This document shows, in pieces, positions 54,730 through 62,724 of a DNA stretch of 64,000 bases. Below the pieces are notes generated by a model. That model saw only the letters and a program-made list of their open reading frames with translations, was not told the origin of the DNA and made no database searches. The stretch comes from JBMORL01 sp049322335 (GTDB lineage Bacteria; Bacteroidota; Bacteroidia; Flavobacteriales_D; UBA2798), in NCBI GenBank assembly GCA_049322335.1, contig JBMORL010000061.1, forward strand, positions 1 to 64,000, in the 5' to 3' direction. The position numbers and the translations under genes are program-made. Numbering within the stretch: position 1 is the stretch's first letter; each line of letters opens with the position of its first letter.

Positions 54730-56163
54730 GTGAAACGCACCAAAATAAAAGAATTGCTGGCCACTGTTCCGCAGGAACAAACAGTGAATGTAAAAGGATG
54801 GGTACGCACTTTCCGCAGCAATCAGTTTATCAGTTTGAATGATGGTTCTACTATTAACAATATCCAGGCAGTAGTGGATTTTAATAATTTTGAAGAAGCA
54901 GCACTAAAACGAATTACTACCGGGGCGTGCATTTCAGTTACAGGAAAACTCATTCCCTCTCCTGCCAAAGGGCAAGCGGTGGAAATAAAAGTGGAGCAAT
55001 TAGAAATACTTGGAGATGCCGATGCGGAAAAATTTCCACTGCAACCCAAAAAGCATTCATTGGAGTTTTTGCGTGAGATTGCACACCTTCGTTTTCGCAC
55101 CAATACCTTCGGAGCCGTTTTTCGTGTGCGTCATGCACTGGCCTACGCCATTCACAAATTTTTTAACGACAAAGGATTTGTTTATATGCACACACCCGTC
55201 ATCACCGCCAGCGATGCCGAAGGGGCAGGTGAAATGTTCCGTGTTTCCACCCTCGATCCCAAAAATCCACCGTTAACGGAAACCGGTGAAGTAAATTATA
55301 AAGAAGATTTTTTCGGAAGACTGGCTAATCTAACGGTAAGCGGACAGCTGGAGGCAGAGCTGGGAGCCATGGCTTTTTCAGAAGTGTATACGTTTGGCCC
55401 CACTTTTCGTGCCGAAAACTCCAATACTACCCGCCACCTGGCCGAATTCTGGATGATTGAACCCGAAGTAGCTTTTGCCGACCTTAATGATAACATGGAT
55501 CTTGCCGAAGAACTGCTTAAATACGTTATACGTTATACACTCGAAAATTGTGCCGATGACCTTGAATTCCTGAAGAACCGTTTGCTGGACGAGGAAAAAC
55601 AAAAACCCATGAACGAACGTTCACCAATGGATCTTACCACCAAACTTCAGTTTTGCCTTGACAATAAATTCGAACGGCTCACCTATACCGAAGCCATTGA
55701 TATTTTAATGAGCAGTGATCATAACAAAAAGAAAAAATTCCAATACCCTGTGGAAAAATGGGGAACCGACCTGCAAAGTGAACACGAGCGCTACCTTGTG
55801 GAAAAACATTTTAAGAAGCCCGTCATCCTTACCGATTATCCCAAAGAAATAAAAGCATTTTACATGCGCCTGAACGAAGATGGAAAAACGGTTCGTGCCA
55901 TGGACATTTTATTTCCGGGAATAGGAGAAATTGTAGGAGGGTCGCAAAGGGAAGAACGGTTTGAAGTGCTGGAACAAAAAATGAAAGACCAGCATATTCC
56001 CGTGGAAGAAATGTATTGGTATCTCGATACCCGCAGATTCGGAACGTGTGTGCATGCCGGTTTTGGTTTGGGATTCGAGCGATTAATTTTGTTCGTAACC
56101 GGAATGACCAACGTGCGAGATGTAATTGCCTTTCCACGGACTCCGAAGAATTGTGAGTTTTAG
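54730..56163 (+). CDS. asnS: Asparaginyl-tRNA synthetase
   Basis: A class IIb aminoacyl-tRNA synthetase charging tRNA-Asn; tRNA-Asn(GUU) is in the same window at 61743. The 477 residues start with GTG at 54730. An OB-fold anticodon-binding domain (VNVKGWVRTFRSNQFISLND) is followed by the catalytic core: motif 1 around FNDKGFVYMHTPVITASDAE, motif 2 in FGPTFRAENSNTTRHLAEFW, and motif 3 in GFGLGFERLILFVTGM. The ending RDVIAFPRTPKNCEF is typical of AsnRS and distinguishes it from AspRS. The presence of AsnRS implies direct Asn-tRNA formation. Confidence 0.96.
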   Translation: MKRTKIKELLATVPQEQTVNVKGWVRTFRSNQFISLNDGSTINNIQAVVDFNNFEEAALKRITTGACISVTGKLIPSPAKGQAVEIKVEQLEILGDADAEKFPLQPKKHSLEFLREIAHLRFRTNTFGAVFRVRHALAYAIHKFFNDKGFVYMHTPVITASDAEGAGEMFRVSTLDPKNPPLTETGEVNYKEDFFGRLANLTVSGQLEAELGAMAFSEVYTFGPTFRAENSNTTRHLAEFWMIEPEVAFADLNDNMDLAEELLKYVIRYTLENCADDLEFLKNRLLDEEKQKPMNERSPMDLTTKLQFCLDNKFERLTYTEAIDILMSSDHNKKKKFQYPVEKWGTDLQSEHERYLVEKHFKKPVILTDYPKEIKAFYMRLNEDGKTVRAMDILFPGIGEIVGGSQREERFEVLEQKMKDQHIPVEEMYWYLDTRRFGTCVHAGFGLGFERLILFVTGMTNVRDVIAFPRTPKNCEF

Positions 56164-56269
56164 CCGGGGAGAAGTAAGATATCAGACAAATGCAGACGGG
56201 GAGAAGTTATACCGGAAGACATCAGATTTTAGACAAATTAAGATATTGGATGTACAACATTGTTTGATT

Positions 56270-56306
56270 CATCTCTTGTTTTTCTGACGAAGTCAGAAAA
56301 ACATCT
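56270..56306. repeat. CTTG-palindrome micro-insertion flanked by CATCT
   Basis: CATCT at 56270-56274 and 56302-56306 flank 27 bases: CTTG followed by a perfect hairpin TTTTTCTGAC, loop GAA, GTCAGAAAAA. It lies downstream of asnS and could also serve as its terminator-like hairpin. Confidence 0.6.
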
Positions 56307-56310
56307 AATA

Positions 56311-56346
56311 TCTAACACCACGCCAGTGCGCGTGGCAAGTCTAACA
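56311..56346. repeat. Palindrome-CAAG micro-insertion flanked by TCTAACA
   Basis: TCTAACA at 56311-56317 and 56340-56346 flank 22 bases: hairpin CCACGC, loop CAGTGC, GCGTGG, then CAAG. Read on the minus strand it is CTTG plus a palindrome, the same design as the neighbour at 56270. It stands only four bases from that element. Confidence 0.65.
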
Positions 56347-56399
56347 TTCTTCTGTAATCAGGGAAAAAAGATTAATTTTATTGTCACATCTTCTGCTGA

Positions 56400-57644
56400 T
56401 TGAAAATCATTCCCGGAAATAAATGGTTGTTATGGCTCTGCGGCATCACCTTCGCAGTTAAACTCGTCCTCCTTTTTTTCTTTCTTCCCCTGCACACCAT
56501 TTCGCTTTGGGAAGACCATGCGATTGCACTTAGCATAGCAGAAACCGGTGAATTCAAATATTTTCACAATTATCAATGGAATTACAATTACAATTTCCCG
56601 GTTTATCCTTATATGGCCGCATTGATTTATTCCCTGTTCGGGATAAATGCAAAACTGGTAGTAGTATATCATCTCATCCTGCAATTATTTACTGCATATT
56701 TTTTATTTCATGTTTTTCTGAAGTTCCTTACTTTTTTCAATGATACGATTCTGAATAAAAGAAAAGAACTGATCGCATTTACGGCTGTTATGTTTTTTCT
56801 CTGCCATCCGCTCATTACTTATTATGCCATTGGAAATATTTTTCCGTTTACACAAAATCTTTTTTTTATATCGGGCGCATTTTATTTTATGTTCCGGCTG
56901 CTGGAACACTGGAATACCAAAAACCTGCTTTGGTATTCTCTGTTTCTCGGCCTTGCAGTAGCCGACCGTTCTACCGCGGTTACGGTAACACTTCCTTTTC
57001 TCATGTTTTGTTTTTATACCTGGAAGAATAAAAAAGCACTGAAAAAAATAAGTGTTGTGGCTGCTATTTCTGTTGTGCCATTGTGCATTTGGGTGACCCG
57101 CAACTATATTGTTACGGGCCATGTGCAGCTTACTTCCAGTATGGGCGAGAATTTATGGCTGGGTATACAGGAAGAAACCGGGGGAACCACGCAGTCGCAG
57201 GATGGAAGAACGTATTATATGTTGCTTTCGCAGGAAGATATCCGGCAATTGCTCAAAACAGACGGAGCGGGCCAGAATGAATATTATATGCAAAAATATT
57301 TTTCAGAATGTAAAAATGATCCGGGACGTGTTATAAAAATGTTTTTTGTAAAAATGAAACATTTCTGGTGGTTTCGGCCGGTGATGGGAATGAGTTACCC
57401 GGCTGATATTAATGACCTGATTCCGGTGTATAAAATTACTTACGCCACAATGTTGTTTTTTGCCCTGTGCGGAGTTTTTATTATCGGTAAAAAATCCCTT
57501 TTTATCTGGAGTTATCTCATCGGGCTTTCGGTGATACAGTCACTCGTATATGTGGAAATGCGGCATCGGATAATCATTGAACCGTGGCTGATATTTTTTG
57601 CGGTGATTACTTTATTTTATCTGTTCAATAAAAAGAAACAATGA
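56400..57644 (+). CDS. GT-C-fold membrane glycosyltransferase (GT39/ArnT-like)
   Basis: A 414-residue polytopic membrane protein starting with TTG at 56400; no ATG or GTG start fits better. About ten to twelve hydrophobic helices are seen. The first external loop carries acidic residues typical of the GT-C active site (SLWEDHAIALSIAETGEFKY). A conserved middle part follows (AVADRSTAVTVTLPFLMFCF). These enzymes transfer a sugar from a polyprenyl-phosphate carrier to a lipid, protein or polysaccharide on the periplasmic face. The GT2 polyprenyl-phosphate sugar transferase gene at 58526, on the other strand, could supply its donor. Confidence 0.75.
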   Translation: MKIIPGNKWLLWLCGITFAVKLVLLFFFLPLHTISLWEDHAIALSIAETGEFKYFHNYQWNYNYNFPVYPYMAALIYSLFGINAKLVVVYHLILQLFTAYFLFHVFLKFLTFFNDTILNKRKELIAFTAVMFFLCHPLITYYAIGNIFPFTQNLFFISGAFYFMFRLLEHWNTKNLLWYSLFLGLAVADRSTAVTVTLPFLMFCFYTWKNKKALKKISVVAAISVVPLCIWVTRNYIVTGHVQLTSSMGENLWLGIQEETGGTTQSQDGRTYYMLLSQEDIRQLLKTDGAGQNEYYMQKYFSECKNDPGRVIKMFFVKMKHFWWFRPVMGMSYPADINDLIPVYKITYATMLFFALCGVFIIGKKSLFIWSYLIGLSVIQSLVYVEMRHRIIIEPWLIFFAVITLFYLFNKKKQ

Positions 57645-57660
57645 TCCATTTGTTCTTTGT

Positions 57661-57684
57661 CTTGACCCGCCATGGGCGGACAGG
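57661..57684. repeat. Hairpin between convergent genes, CTTG-type
   Basis: CTTG is followed by AC and the hairpin CCGCC, loop ATG, GGCGG, then ACAGG; CTTG and CAGG can also pair. It resembles the two CTTG palindromes at 56.3 kb, but no flanking direct repeat is seen. It may terminate both convergent genes. Confidence 0.5.
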
Positions 57685-57714
57685 CACAAAAGATAAGGTT
57701 TCATTTTCTCCGGT

Positions 57715-58452
57715 TTATTTTTTTAACACACAAAAAAATGAACTTCCCATCGGGGCATGAGGGAAAAGATGTGTTTCTGAAGCAGTAATCCTGTACAGTA
57801 AATTATTTATGGAAGAAGAAGTTTCTTTCAGGTCGGATGATTGATTTTTTAAAACATTTCTTTGAAAAGCCCTGACAACAGCAATGGCCGGGGAAAGCAA
57901 AAAAGGCCAGTAAACAGATTGCTCAACAAGCATACTTCCCGGCACCAGTTTTGCAAATTCTCCTTTTGAAGTCCGCTTTTTTATTGCTACTGCACGATCA
58001 TGATTGCCGCTGAAAATTTTTCCCGCAGGGAAATTGATGATGATGATGCCGTGTTTGTTTAACGCGTTATTTGCTTCTTGCAGGATGAATTGAATTTCTG
58101 TTTCCGAAAAAAAGTACAAAACATCATTAAAAACAATCACATCGTGTTTTTCATTCGGGAATTCAGAAAAATAATTTCGCAGATCGGATTTTCTTAAAGT
58201 TGTATTTGTTTTTTTCAAGGCAAGATCAAGAGCGGTATCTGAAATATCTGTACCAATGATCGCTCCATACCCCGATTCACTTAATTTTTTAATCAGCCCG
58301 CCAGTTCCGCAACCGGCATCGAGAATAGAAATATTTTTTTCTGAAAAATGTTGTTGAATAGACTGAATGGTCCGTTCATGCAATACACGATACCACCAGT
58401 GATGACCTTCAAGGGAAAAAATAGTTTCATATTCATTTCTGTTTTCCAACAT
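57715..58452 (-). CDS. Class I SAM-dependent methyltransferase
   Basis: A 245-residue Rossmann-fold methyltransferase. Motif I is ISILDAGCGTGGLIKKLSES (SAM-binding glycine loop), motif II IIGTDISDTALDLA, and the post-motif region VIVFNDVLYFF, all at normal spacing. The C-terminal region resembles enzymes found in surface-polysaccharide and lipid-linked sugar clusters, and its neighbours are a GT-C transferase and a GT2 enzyme. The substrate is not predictable; it is probably a sugar or lipid precursor. The GT2 gene lies 73 bases upstream on the same strand. Confidence 0.85.
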   Translation of the reverse strand: MLENRNEYETIFSLEGHHWWYRVLHERTIQSIQQHFSEKNISILDAGCGTGGLIKKLSESGYGAIIGTDISDTALDLALKKTNTTLRKSDLRNYFSEFPNEKHDVIVFNDVLYFFSETEIQFILQEANNALNKHGIIIINFPAGKIFSGNHDRAVAIKKRTSKGEFAKLVPGSMLVEQSVYWPFLLSPAIAVVRAFQRNVLKNQSSDLKETSSSINNLLYRITASETHLFPHAPMGSSFFCVLKK

Positions 58453-58525
58453 CGTATCGTGGTACTTTCTTTATTGACTTTGTCCCCCATTCATGCTGTA
58501 TTTTACTTTTCACCCTTTCAAAATC

Positions 58526-59437
58526 TCAGATTTTCTTCTTTTTAATCACCCATTGCGGAGTTTGATTCTGGTAAAAAAATTGTTTTCCTGTGTATTCACC
58601 AATCAACCCGAGGAAAATAAGTTGCGCTCCCGAAAAAACAAGAATGGCTACTATTGTGGATGTCCAGCCCACCACCTCATCCGGATGAATGATTTTGTTG
58701 ATGATGAAATATACGGATAATATCAATCCGGTTACAAATGCCACAAATCCGGTAACCGTTAGAATCCGGAGCGGAAGAATGGAAAAATTAAAAAACATAT
58801 TAAAACAAAGCGAAATCAGTTTTCCTATTGTATAGTTTGATTTACCGGAATCCCGTGGTGCATGATCTGTGGCTGCTTTTCCGATATTTTCCGTGGTACG
58901 GAAGATCAACCCGTCAATATAAGGTGCGGGGCCGGTGTAGCGGATAATTTCATCAACCACTTCCTTCCGGATCAGTTTAAAGCTGTTGAGATAAAGGCCT
59001 TTTGGTTTTTTAAGCAGGCGGTTAGCCAGTTTATCATTCATTCTTCCGGCAAAATTCCTCGAAGCAGAATGTTTTTTTTCATCGTATTGTGCATACACTA
59101 CATCAAATCCTTTTTCTGCTTCATTCACCAGTTTTGTAATTTCTGAAGGGGGATTTTGTCCGTCATCATCCATAATCACGGCCGCGTCTCCACTCATAAA
59201 ATTCAGGCCGCACATCACAGCATTATGCTCACCAAAATTTTTCCGGAGCGAAATAAATTTTACTTTTTCGTTTCGTGCGGATAATTGTTCGATGATTTTT
59301 TCACTGTTGTCACGGCTTCCGTCATTCACAAAAATGACTTCCAGCAGGTTGAATCCTGAAGAAGCCAGCAGTTCTTCTGCCAGTTTTTCAATGGATTTTT
59401 CACCGTTGTAAACAGGAACAATAACAGAAACTCTCAA
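58526..59437 (-). CDS. GT2 polyprenyl-phosphate glycosyltransferase (GtrB/DPM1-like)
   Basis: A 303-residue enzyme that makes a polyprenyl-phosphate-linked sugar. It starts with TTG at 59437; an in-frame TAA lies two codons upstream. The GT-A domain begins RVSVIVPVYNGEKSIEKLAE, the metal-binding aspartates are in VIMDDDGQNPPSE, and the acceptor region is YDEKKHSASRNFAGRMNDKL. Two C-terminal transmembrane helices (about 225-250 and 260-285) anchor it to the membrane as in GtrB. It acts naturally with the GT-C enzyme at 56400. Divergent from rpoN. Confidence 0.9.
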   Translation of the reverse strand: MRVSVIVPVYNGEKSIEKLAEELLASSGFNLLEVIFVNDGSRDNSEKIIEQLSARNEKVKFISLRKNFGEHNAVMCGLNFMSGDAAVIMDDDGQNPPSEITKLVNEAEKGFDVVYAQYDEKKHSASRNFAGRMNDKLANRLLKKPKGLYLNSFKLIRKEVVDEIIRYTGPAPYIDGLIFRTTENIGKAATDHAPRDSGKSNYTIGKLISLCFNMFFNFSILPLRILTVTGFVAFVTGLILSVYFIINKIIHPDEVVGWTSTIVAILVFSGAQLIFLGLIGEYTGKQFFYQNQTPQWVIKKKKI

Positions 59438-59555
59438 TTTTTAAAAATGAACTTCCAAAGATAAAAGAATATTTGATAAATCAAAACAAAAGAAATTCAT
59501 GTAAGTCTTCTTTTTGACTTTGTTTTTTCCTTCTGTTTTATTTGTCAAAATCACC

Positions 59556-59563
59556 TATATTTG
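59556..59563 (+). promoter_or_regulatory. TAnnTTTG box immediately upstream of rpoN
   Basis: TATATTTG followed by CCCGT and the ATG at 59569. The -33 position has TCTG (59532-59535, 20-bp spacer), three of four matches to TTTG. The transcript would have almost no leader. Confidence 0.5.
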
Positions 59564-59568
59564 CCCGT

Positions 59569-61023
59569 ATGCTCAAACAATCACTCTCCCAGAAACTCCT
59601 GCAGAAATTGTCTCCTCAGCAAATCCAGCTGATGAAGTTGCTGCAGGTGCCTACTGCCGAGCTGGAGCAACGCCTGAAAGAAGAAATGGAAATGAATCCT
59701 GCTCTGGAAGAAGGCCCCGATGAAGATGAAAAAGGCACGGACGATGATTTTTCCGAAAAAGATGATTATGAAAATGAAAATGATGATTCGAGAAACGATT
59801 TCGATATCAACGATTATCTCGATGATGATATGCCTTCCTATAAAACCCAGGCCAGCAATTCAGGAAGAGACGATGATGATAAAGTAATTCCCATTGTGTC
59901 GGGCGATTCTTTCCAGGAAATTCTGCTGGCCCAGATCGGTTTACGCTTACTGAACGAAAAGCAAAAACAAATCGCCAATTACATTATCGGGAACCTGGAT
60001 GATTCGGGTTACCTGAGAAGAGAAACAGAAAACATTGTAGACGACCTCGCTTTTTCCATGAACATCACCGCCACACAACAGGAAGTAGAAAAAGTATTGT
60101 CAATAATACAGGAGCTCGACCCTCCCGGTGTTGGTGCCCGTACATTGCAGGAATGTTTACTTATCCAGCTTAAAAGAAGGGAAGACGATTCACTTTCCAC
60201 CGAATTTGCTATCGATATCATCCAGAACAGCTTCGAAGAATTTACTAAAAAACATTACGACAAGATTCAAAAACGCCTTGGACTAACGGATGAGGAACTT
60301 AAGCTGGCCATTGATGAAATCATTCACCTCAACCCCAAACCGGGAAATTCTGCCAAAGAATCAGGAAAAAATATCCAGCACATCATTCCTGATTTTATTA
60401 TCACCGAAGAGAATGGGAAACTGGAACTTTCGCTTAATTCACGCAATGCCCCCCAGCTTAAAATTTCACGTGATTACGAAGAAATGCTGCGGGCGTATTC
60501 TGAAAATAAAAGCGATAAAAAAAACAGGGAGGCCGCGCAATTTGTCCGTCAGAAAATTGATGCCGCCAAGTGGTTTATTGATGCCATCCGTCAGAGGCAG
60601 CAAACCCTGCTGATGACTATGAACGCCATAATGGAATACCAGCGGCCCTATTTTATTTCGGGGGATGAAACTGATCTGAAACCCATGATCCTGAAAGATA
60701 TTGCAGATATTGTAGCCATGGACATTTCCACCGTATCGCGGGTAGCCAACAGCAAATATGTGCAAACCCATTTCGGCACTTTTTTACTAAAAACATTTTT
60801 TTCCGAATCATTATCCACCGATACAGGCGAGGAAGTTTCCACCCGCGAAGTGAAAAAAATTCTTGAAGAAAGTATTGGCGGAGAAAATAAAAGAAAACCA
60901 CTCACGGATGACCAGCTGGCTATCGTACTGAAGGAAAAAGGATACAACATTGCACGCAGAACAGTAGCCAAATACCGCGAACAGCTTAATATTCCCGTAG
61001 CCAGGTTACGCAAGGAGCTGTAG
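59569..61023 (+). CDS. rpoN: RNA polymerase sigma-54 factor
   Basis: The alternative sigma factor for -24/-12 promoters, which needs an AAA+ activator. It has 484 residues from the ATG at 59569. Region I is glutamine/leucine-rich (KQSLSQKLLQKLSPQQIQLM, LLQVPTAELEQRLKEEMEMN), followed by an acidic region II (about 45-100), the core-binding region (about 110-310), a helix-turn-helix near 385-405 (MDISTVSRVANSKYVQTHFG) and the RpoN box ARRTVAKYREQLNI at the C-terminus, which contacts the -24 element. No sigma-54 activator gene is in the window. A PAP2-like membrane gene follows after three bases. Confidence 0.96.
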   Translation: MLKQSLSQKLLQKLSPQQIQLMKLLQVPTAELEQRLKEEMEMNPALEEGPDEDEKGTDDDFSEKDDYENENDDSRNDFDINDYLDDDMPSYKTQASNSGRDDDDKVIPIVSGDSFQEILLAQIGLRLLNEKQKQIANYIIGNLDDSGYLRRETENIVDDLAFSMNITATQQEVEKVLSIIQELDPPGVGARTLQECLLIQLKRREDDSLSTEFAIDIIQNSFEEFTKKHYDKIQKRLGLTDEELKLAIDEIIHLNPKPGNSAKESGKNIQHIIPDFIITEENGKLELSLNSRNAPQLKISRDYEEMLRAYSENKSDKKNREAAQFVRQKIDAAKWFIDAIRQRQQTLLMTMNAIMEYQRPYFISGDETDLKPMILKDIADIVAMDISTVSRVANSKYVQTHFGTFLLKTFFSESLSTDTGEEVSTREVKKILEESIGGENKRKPLTDDQLAIVLKEKGYNIARRTVAKYREQLNIPVARLRKEL

Positions 61024-61026
61024 TAT

Positions 61027-61653
61027 ATGCCACGCACGTTAGCCCATATTTTTTCTGTTGTCCTGCACCCGTTGTTTATGCCACTGTATGCATTGTTCAT
61101 TCTTTTTCATTCCGACAGCTGGATTAACGACAAGACGCCCGGCAGCAGCGAAAATTTTTTCTACCTGTTCTCACTGATGATCATGGTGCTGATGCCTGCG
61201 CTGAGCATTTATATTTTAATTCGTAATAAAATGGTATCAGACACTACCATTTCCAGGCGCAGCGAACGGTTTGGCCCTTATGGAATAACTGTTTTTTATT
61301 ACGCATTGTTTTATATTCTTATCCGCAAAATCGAAGGCATTCCGATACCTATGTTATCTGTTTCACTGGGGGCGGCTTCGGTAATACTGGTGGTGATGGT
61401 GCTGAACTATTTTTTCAAGGTAAGCGCCCACATGGCCGGTTTAGCGGGTTTAGCGGGGCTTTATACGGGACTTTGCAGTAATCTTGATATTTTTCCCGAA
61501 CCCTGGGTATTAATCGCCATAGTGATGGCTTGCGGGCTTGCCGGGGTGGCCAGGTTAATCGTCACCGATCATTCGCAAAAAGAGATTTATGCGGGCGCGA
61601 TGGTGGGGTTTTTGGTGGAATATCTTGTTGTTAAGAACCAGGTGTGGGTGTAA
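61027..61653 (+). CDS. PAP2-like integral membrane protein
   Basis: A 208-residue polytopic membrane protein with about six helices, starting three bases after rpoN. The segments KVSAHMAGLAGLAGLYTG and ARLIVTDHSQKEIYAGAMVG recall motifs 2 (SGH) and 3 (SR...H....D) of type 2 phosphatidic acid phosphatases, with alanine replacing the motif-2 glycine. The first motif is weak (SRRSERFGPYG), so catalysis is uncertain. It could dephosphorylate an isoprenoid or lipid phosphate. The spacing indicates co-transcription with rpoN. Confidence 0.7.
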   Translation: MPRTLAHIFSVVLHPLFMPLYALFILFHSDSWINDKTPGSSENFFYLFSLMIMVLMPALSIYILIRNKMVSDTTISRRSERFGPYGITVFYYALFYILIRKIEGIPIPMLSVSLGAASVILVVMVLNYFFKVSAHMAGLAGLAGLYTGLCSNLDIFPEPWVLIAIVMACGLAGVARLIVTDHSQKEIYAGAMVGFLVEYLVVKNQVWV

Positions 61654-61687
61654 CCAAACCCTTGATTCCCTAGGGGAGTAATTTTTT

Positions 61688-61720
61688 TTTGCTGTTAATA
61701 AACCAAAATTTTTATATTTG
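61688..61720 (+). promoter_or_regulatory. Promoter of tRNA-Asn
   Basis: TTTG at 61688-61691, a 21-bp spacer and TATATTTG at 61713-61720 match the Bacteroidota housekeeping promoter. The predicted transcription start is near 61723, giving a leader of about 20 bases for RNase P to remove before the tRNA at 61743. Confidence 0.8.
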
Positions 61721-61742
61721 TCGCCCCTTAAAACAGGGAAAT

Positions 61743-61816
61743 TCCTCCTTAGCTCAGTTGGTTAGAGCATCTGACTGTTAATCAGAGGGTCGCTGGTTCA
61801 AGTCCAGCAGGAGGAG
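61743..61816 (+). tRNA. tRNA-Asn (anticodon GUU)
   Basis: A complete 74-base cloverleaf: acceptor TCCTCCT pairs with AGGAGGA; D stem GCTC/GAGC; anticodon stem TCTGA/TCAGA with loop CTGTTAA (anticodon GTT); five-base variable loop; T stem GCTGG/CCAGC with loop TTCAAGT; discriminator G. The CCA end is not encoded and must be added. A strong promoter lies upstream and a terminator downstream, so the gene is transcribed alone. Confidence 0.97.
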
Positions 61817-61832
61817 CAAAAGAGCAAACAAG

Positions 61833-61859
61833 GCCTCGTTTAACGGGGCTTTTTGTTTT
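61833..61859 (+). terminator. Terminator of tRNA-Asn
   Basis: GCCTCG (61833-61838), loop TTTAA, CGGGGC (61844-61849), then TTTTTGTTTT. The 6-bp stem has one T-G pair. It begins 17 bases after the tRNA. Confidence 0.8.
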
Positions 61860-61959
61860 ACCATTCATGCTGGTTTTTAAGTCCTTTTTTGAAAACAAAA
61901 TCAGTAAAAATTCGTTTCCTGATAAAGAGAAAATAGTATTGTTACATAGGAAAACAACT

Positions 61960-62340
61960 ATGGCGAAAGAAAGATTCAGCGGAAAATTCAAAGGGAAAAA
62001 GTATACCGTAGATGTAAATCTTACGGTACTTACCTGGAAGGATAAGGACATTTATTATGTATATGCCCCTGCGCTGGATTTAACCGGTTATGATAAAAGC
62101 CTTAATGCCGCAAAAGATTCGTTTACCGAAACCCTTAATCAGACGTTGAATTATATGCAAAATAAGGGAACCATTTTTGATGAGTTGGAAAGGCTGGGGT
62201 GGACCGTAAACCGTAAAAAGAAACGTGTTGTGGCCCCAAATCACGAAGAAATTCTTTCCGACAACAAACATTACCGGGATCTTGTAAAAAAAGCCGGGGT
62301 AAGAAAATCAAAACGTGACATTGAGCTCACATTAGCCTGA
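61960..62340 (+). CDS. HicB-family antitoxin-like protein
   Basis: A 126-residue protein from the ATG at 61960; an earlier in-frame ATG at 61867 would run into the tRNA terminator and adds unrelated sequence. The core YYVYAPALDLTGYDKSLNAA, followed by DSFTETLNQTLNYM and IFDELERLGW, is the degenerate RNase H-like HicB fold in its Bacteroidota form. The C-terminal basic stretch (KKAGVRKSKRDIELTLA) may bind DNA or the toxin. The gene directly precedes a broken HicA-like frame, with two bases between stop and ATG, which is the expected toxin-antitoxin order hicB-hicA. Its proximity to a tRNA gene fits a mobile accessory module. Confidence 0.75.
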   Translation: MAKERFSGKFKGKKYTVDVNLTVLTWKDKDIYYVYAPALDLTGYDKSLNAAKDSFTETLNQTLNYMQNKGTIFDELERLGWTVNRKKKRVVAPNHEEILSDNKHYRDLVKKAGVRKSKRDIELTLA

Positions 62341-62342
62341 TA

Positions 62343-62644
62343 ATGTCGACAAGGAAGCTTAGTAATATTTCCATTTCTCAGTTCGAATCGTTCCTGGAAC
62401 TATGCCAGTGCAAGTTTGTGAAAAATGAAAACGGACACGTGAAATATACCCGGGGAGATCTTTTTCCCCGTTGATTTTTCAAAACCACATTGATCCTGTT
62501 CCTGAATTTATTGTAAAAAATTTACTGAGAAATTTAGGTGTAAATAAAAATGAATTTTGGGAAATCCTGGAAGGGAAGAAAATAGTTACTTCTGATGGGA
62601 AACATCACTACAGGATTGAAGTTAATACCAAAAACCATAAATAA
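62343..62644 (+). pseudogene. HicA-family toxin-like gene with a frameshift
   Basis: The frame from the ATG at 62343 encodes 43 residues (STRKLSNISISQFESFLELC, then KFVKNENGHVKYTRGDLF) and stops at 62474. The -1 frame continues without a gap: LIFQNHIDPVPEFIVKNLLR, NLGVNKNEFWEILEG, to the TAA at 62642. Joined, they give about 100 residues with HicA order: N-terminal helix, a G-x-H motif with the likely catalytic histidine (NGH), a beta strand ending in H, and NLLRNLGVNKNEFWEIL. The break falls in TTTTTCCCC (62461-62469); one missing T or C would explain it. It is therefore an inactivated toxin, a homopolymer sequencing error, or less likely programmed frameshifting. Confidence 0.65.
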
Positions 62645-62724
62645 TGCCCCATCGCATCAAATACCACACTAAGTGGTATATTATGTTTTTCAAGAAATTC
62701 CATTTGGATTGCTGTTAAAGCCAT
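62608..62724 (-). pseudogene. Possible truncated reading frame antisense to the hicA end
   Basis: A 38-codon ATG frame whose first 24 residues (ALTAIQMEFLEKHNIPLSVV, then FDAMG) read like the amphipathic N-terminus of a small Bacteroidota protein with the pattern LTxxQxxFLEKHxIxLxxVFDAxG that I recall from small accessory genes. After residue 24 the frame runs into the hicA coding end and loses this character. It may be a remnant cut by arrival of the hicBA module. It contains the 7-bp inverted repeat ATACCAC/GTGGTAT. Confidence 0.3.

Noticed and set aside
59438..59568. Sigma-54 (-24/-12) promoters in intergenic regions, given rpoN in the window
   Set aside because: No TGGCAC-N5-TTGC pattern with both halves was seen by eye upstream of any gene.
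61782..62051. Antisense frame ending CSFAPPAGLEPATL over tRNA-Asn
   Set aside because: This C-terminal sequence is a common artefact of translating the reverse strand of tRNA genes.
61743..62700. Integration of an island into the 3' end of tRNA-Asn
   Set aside because: I found no second copy of the tRNA 3' end in the following 1.2 kb and no integrase, so no attachment site can be claimed.
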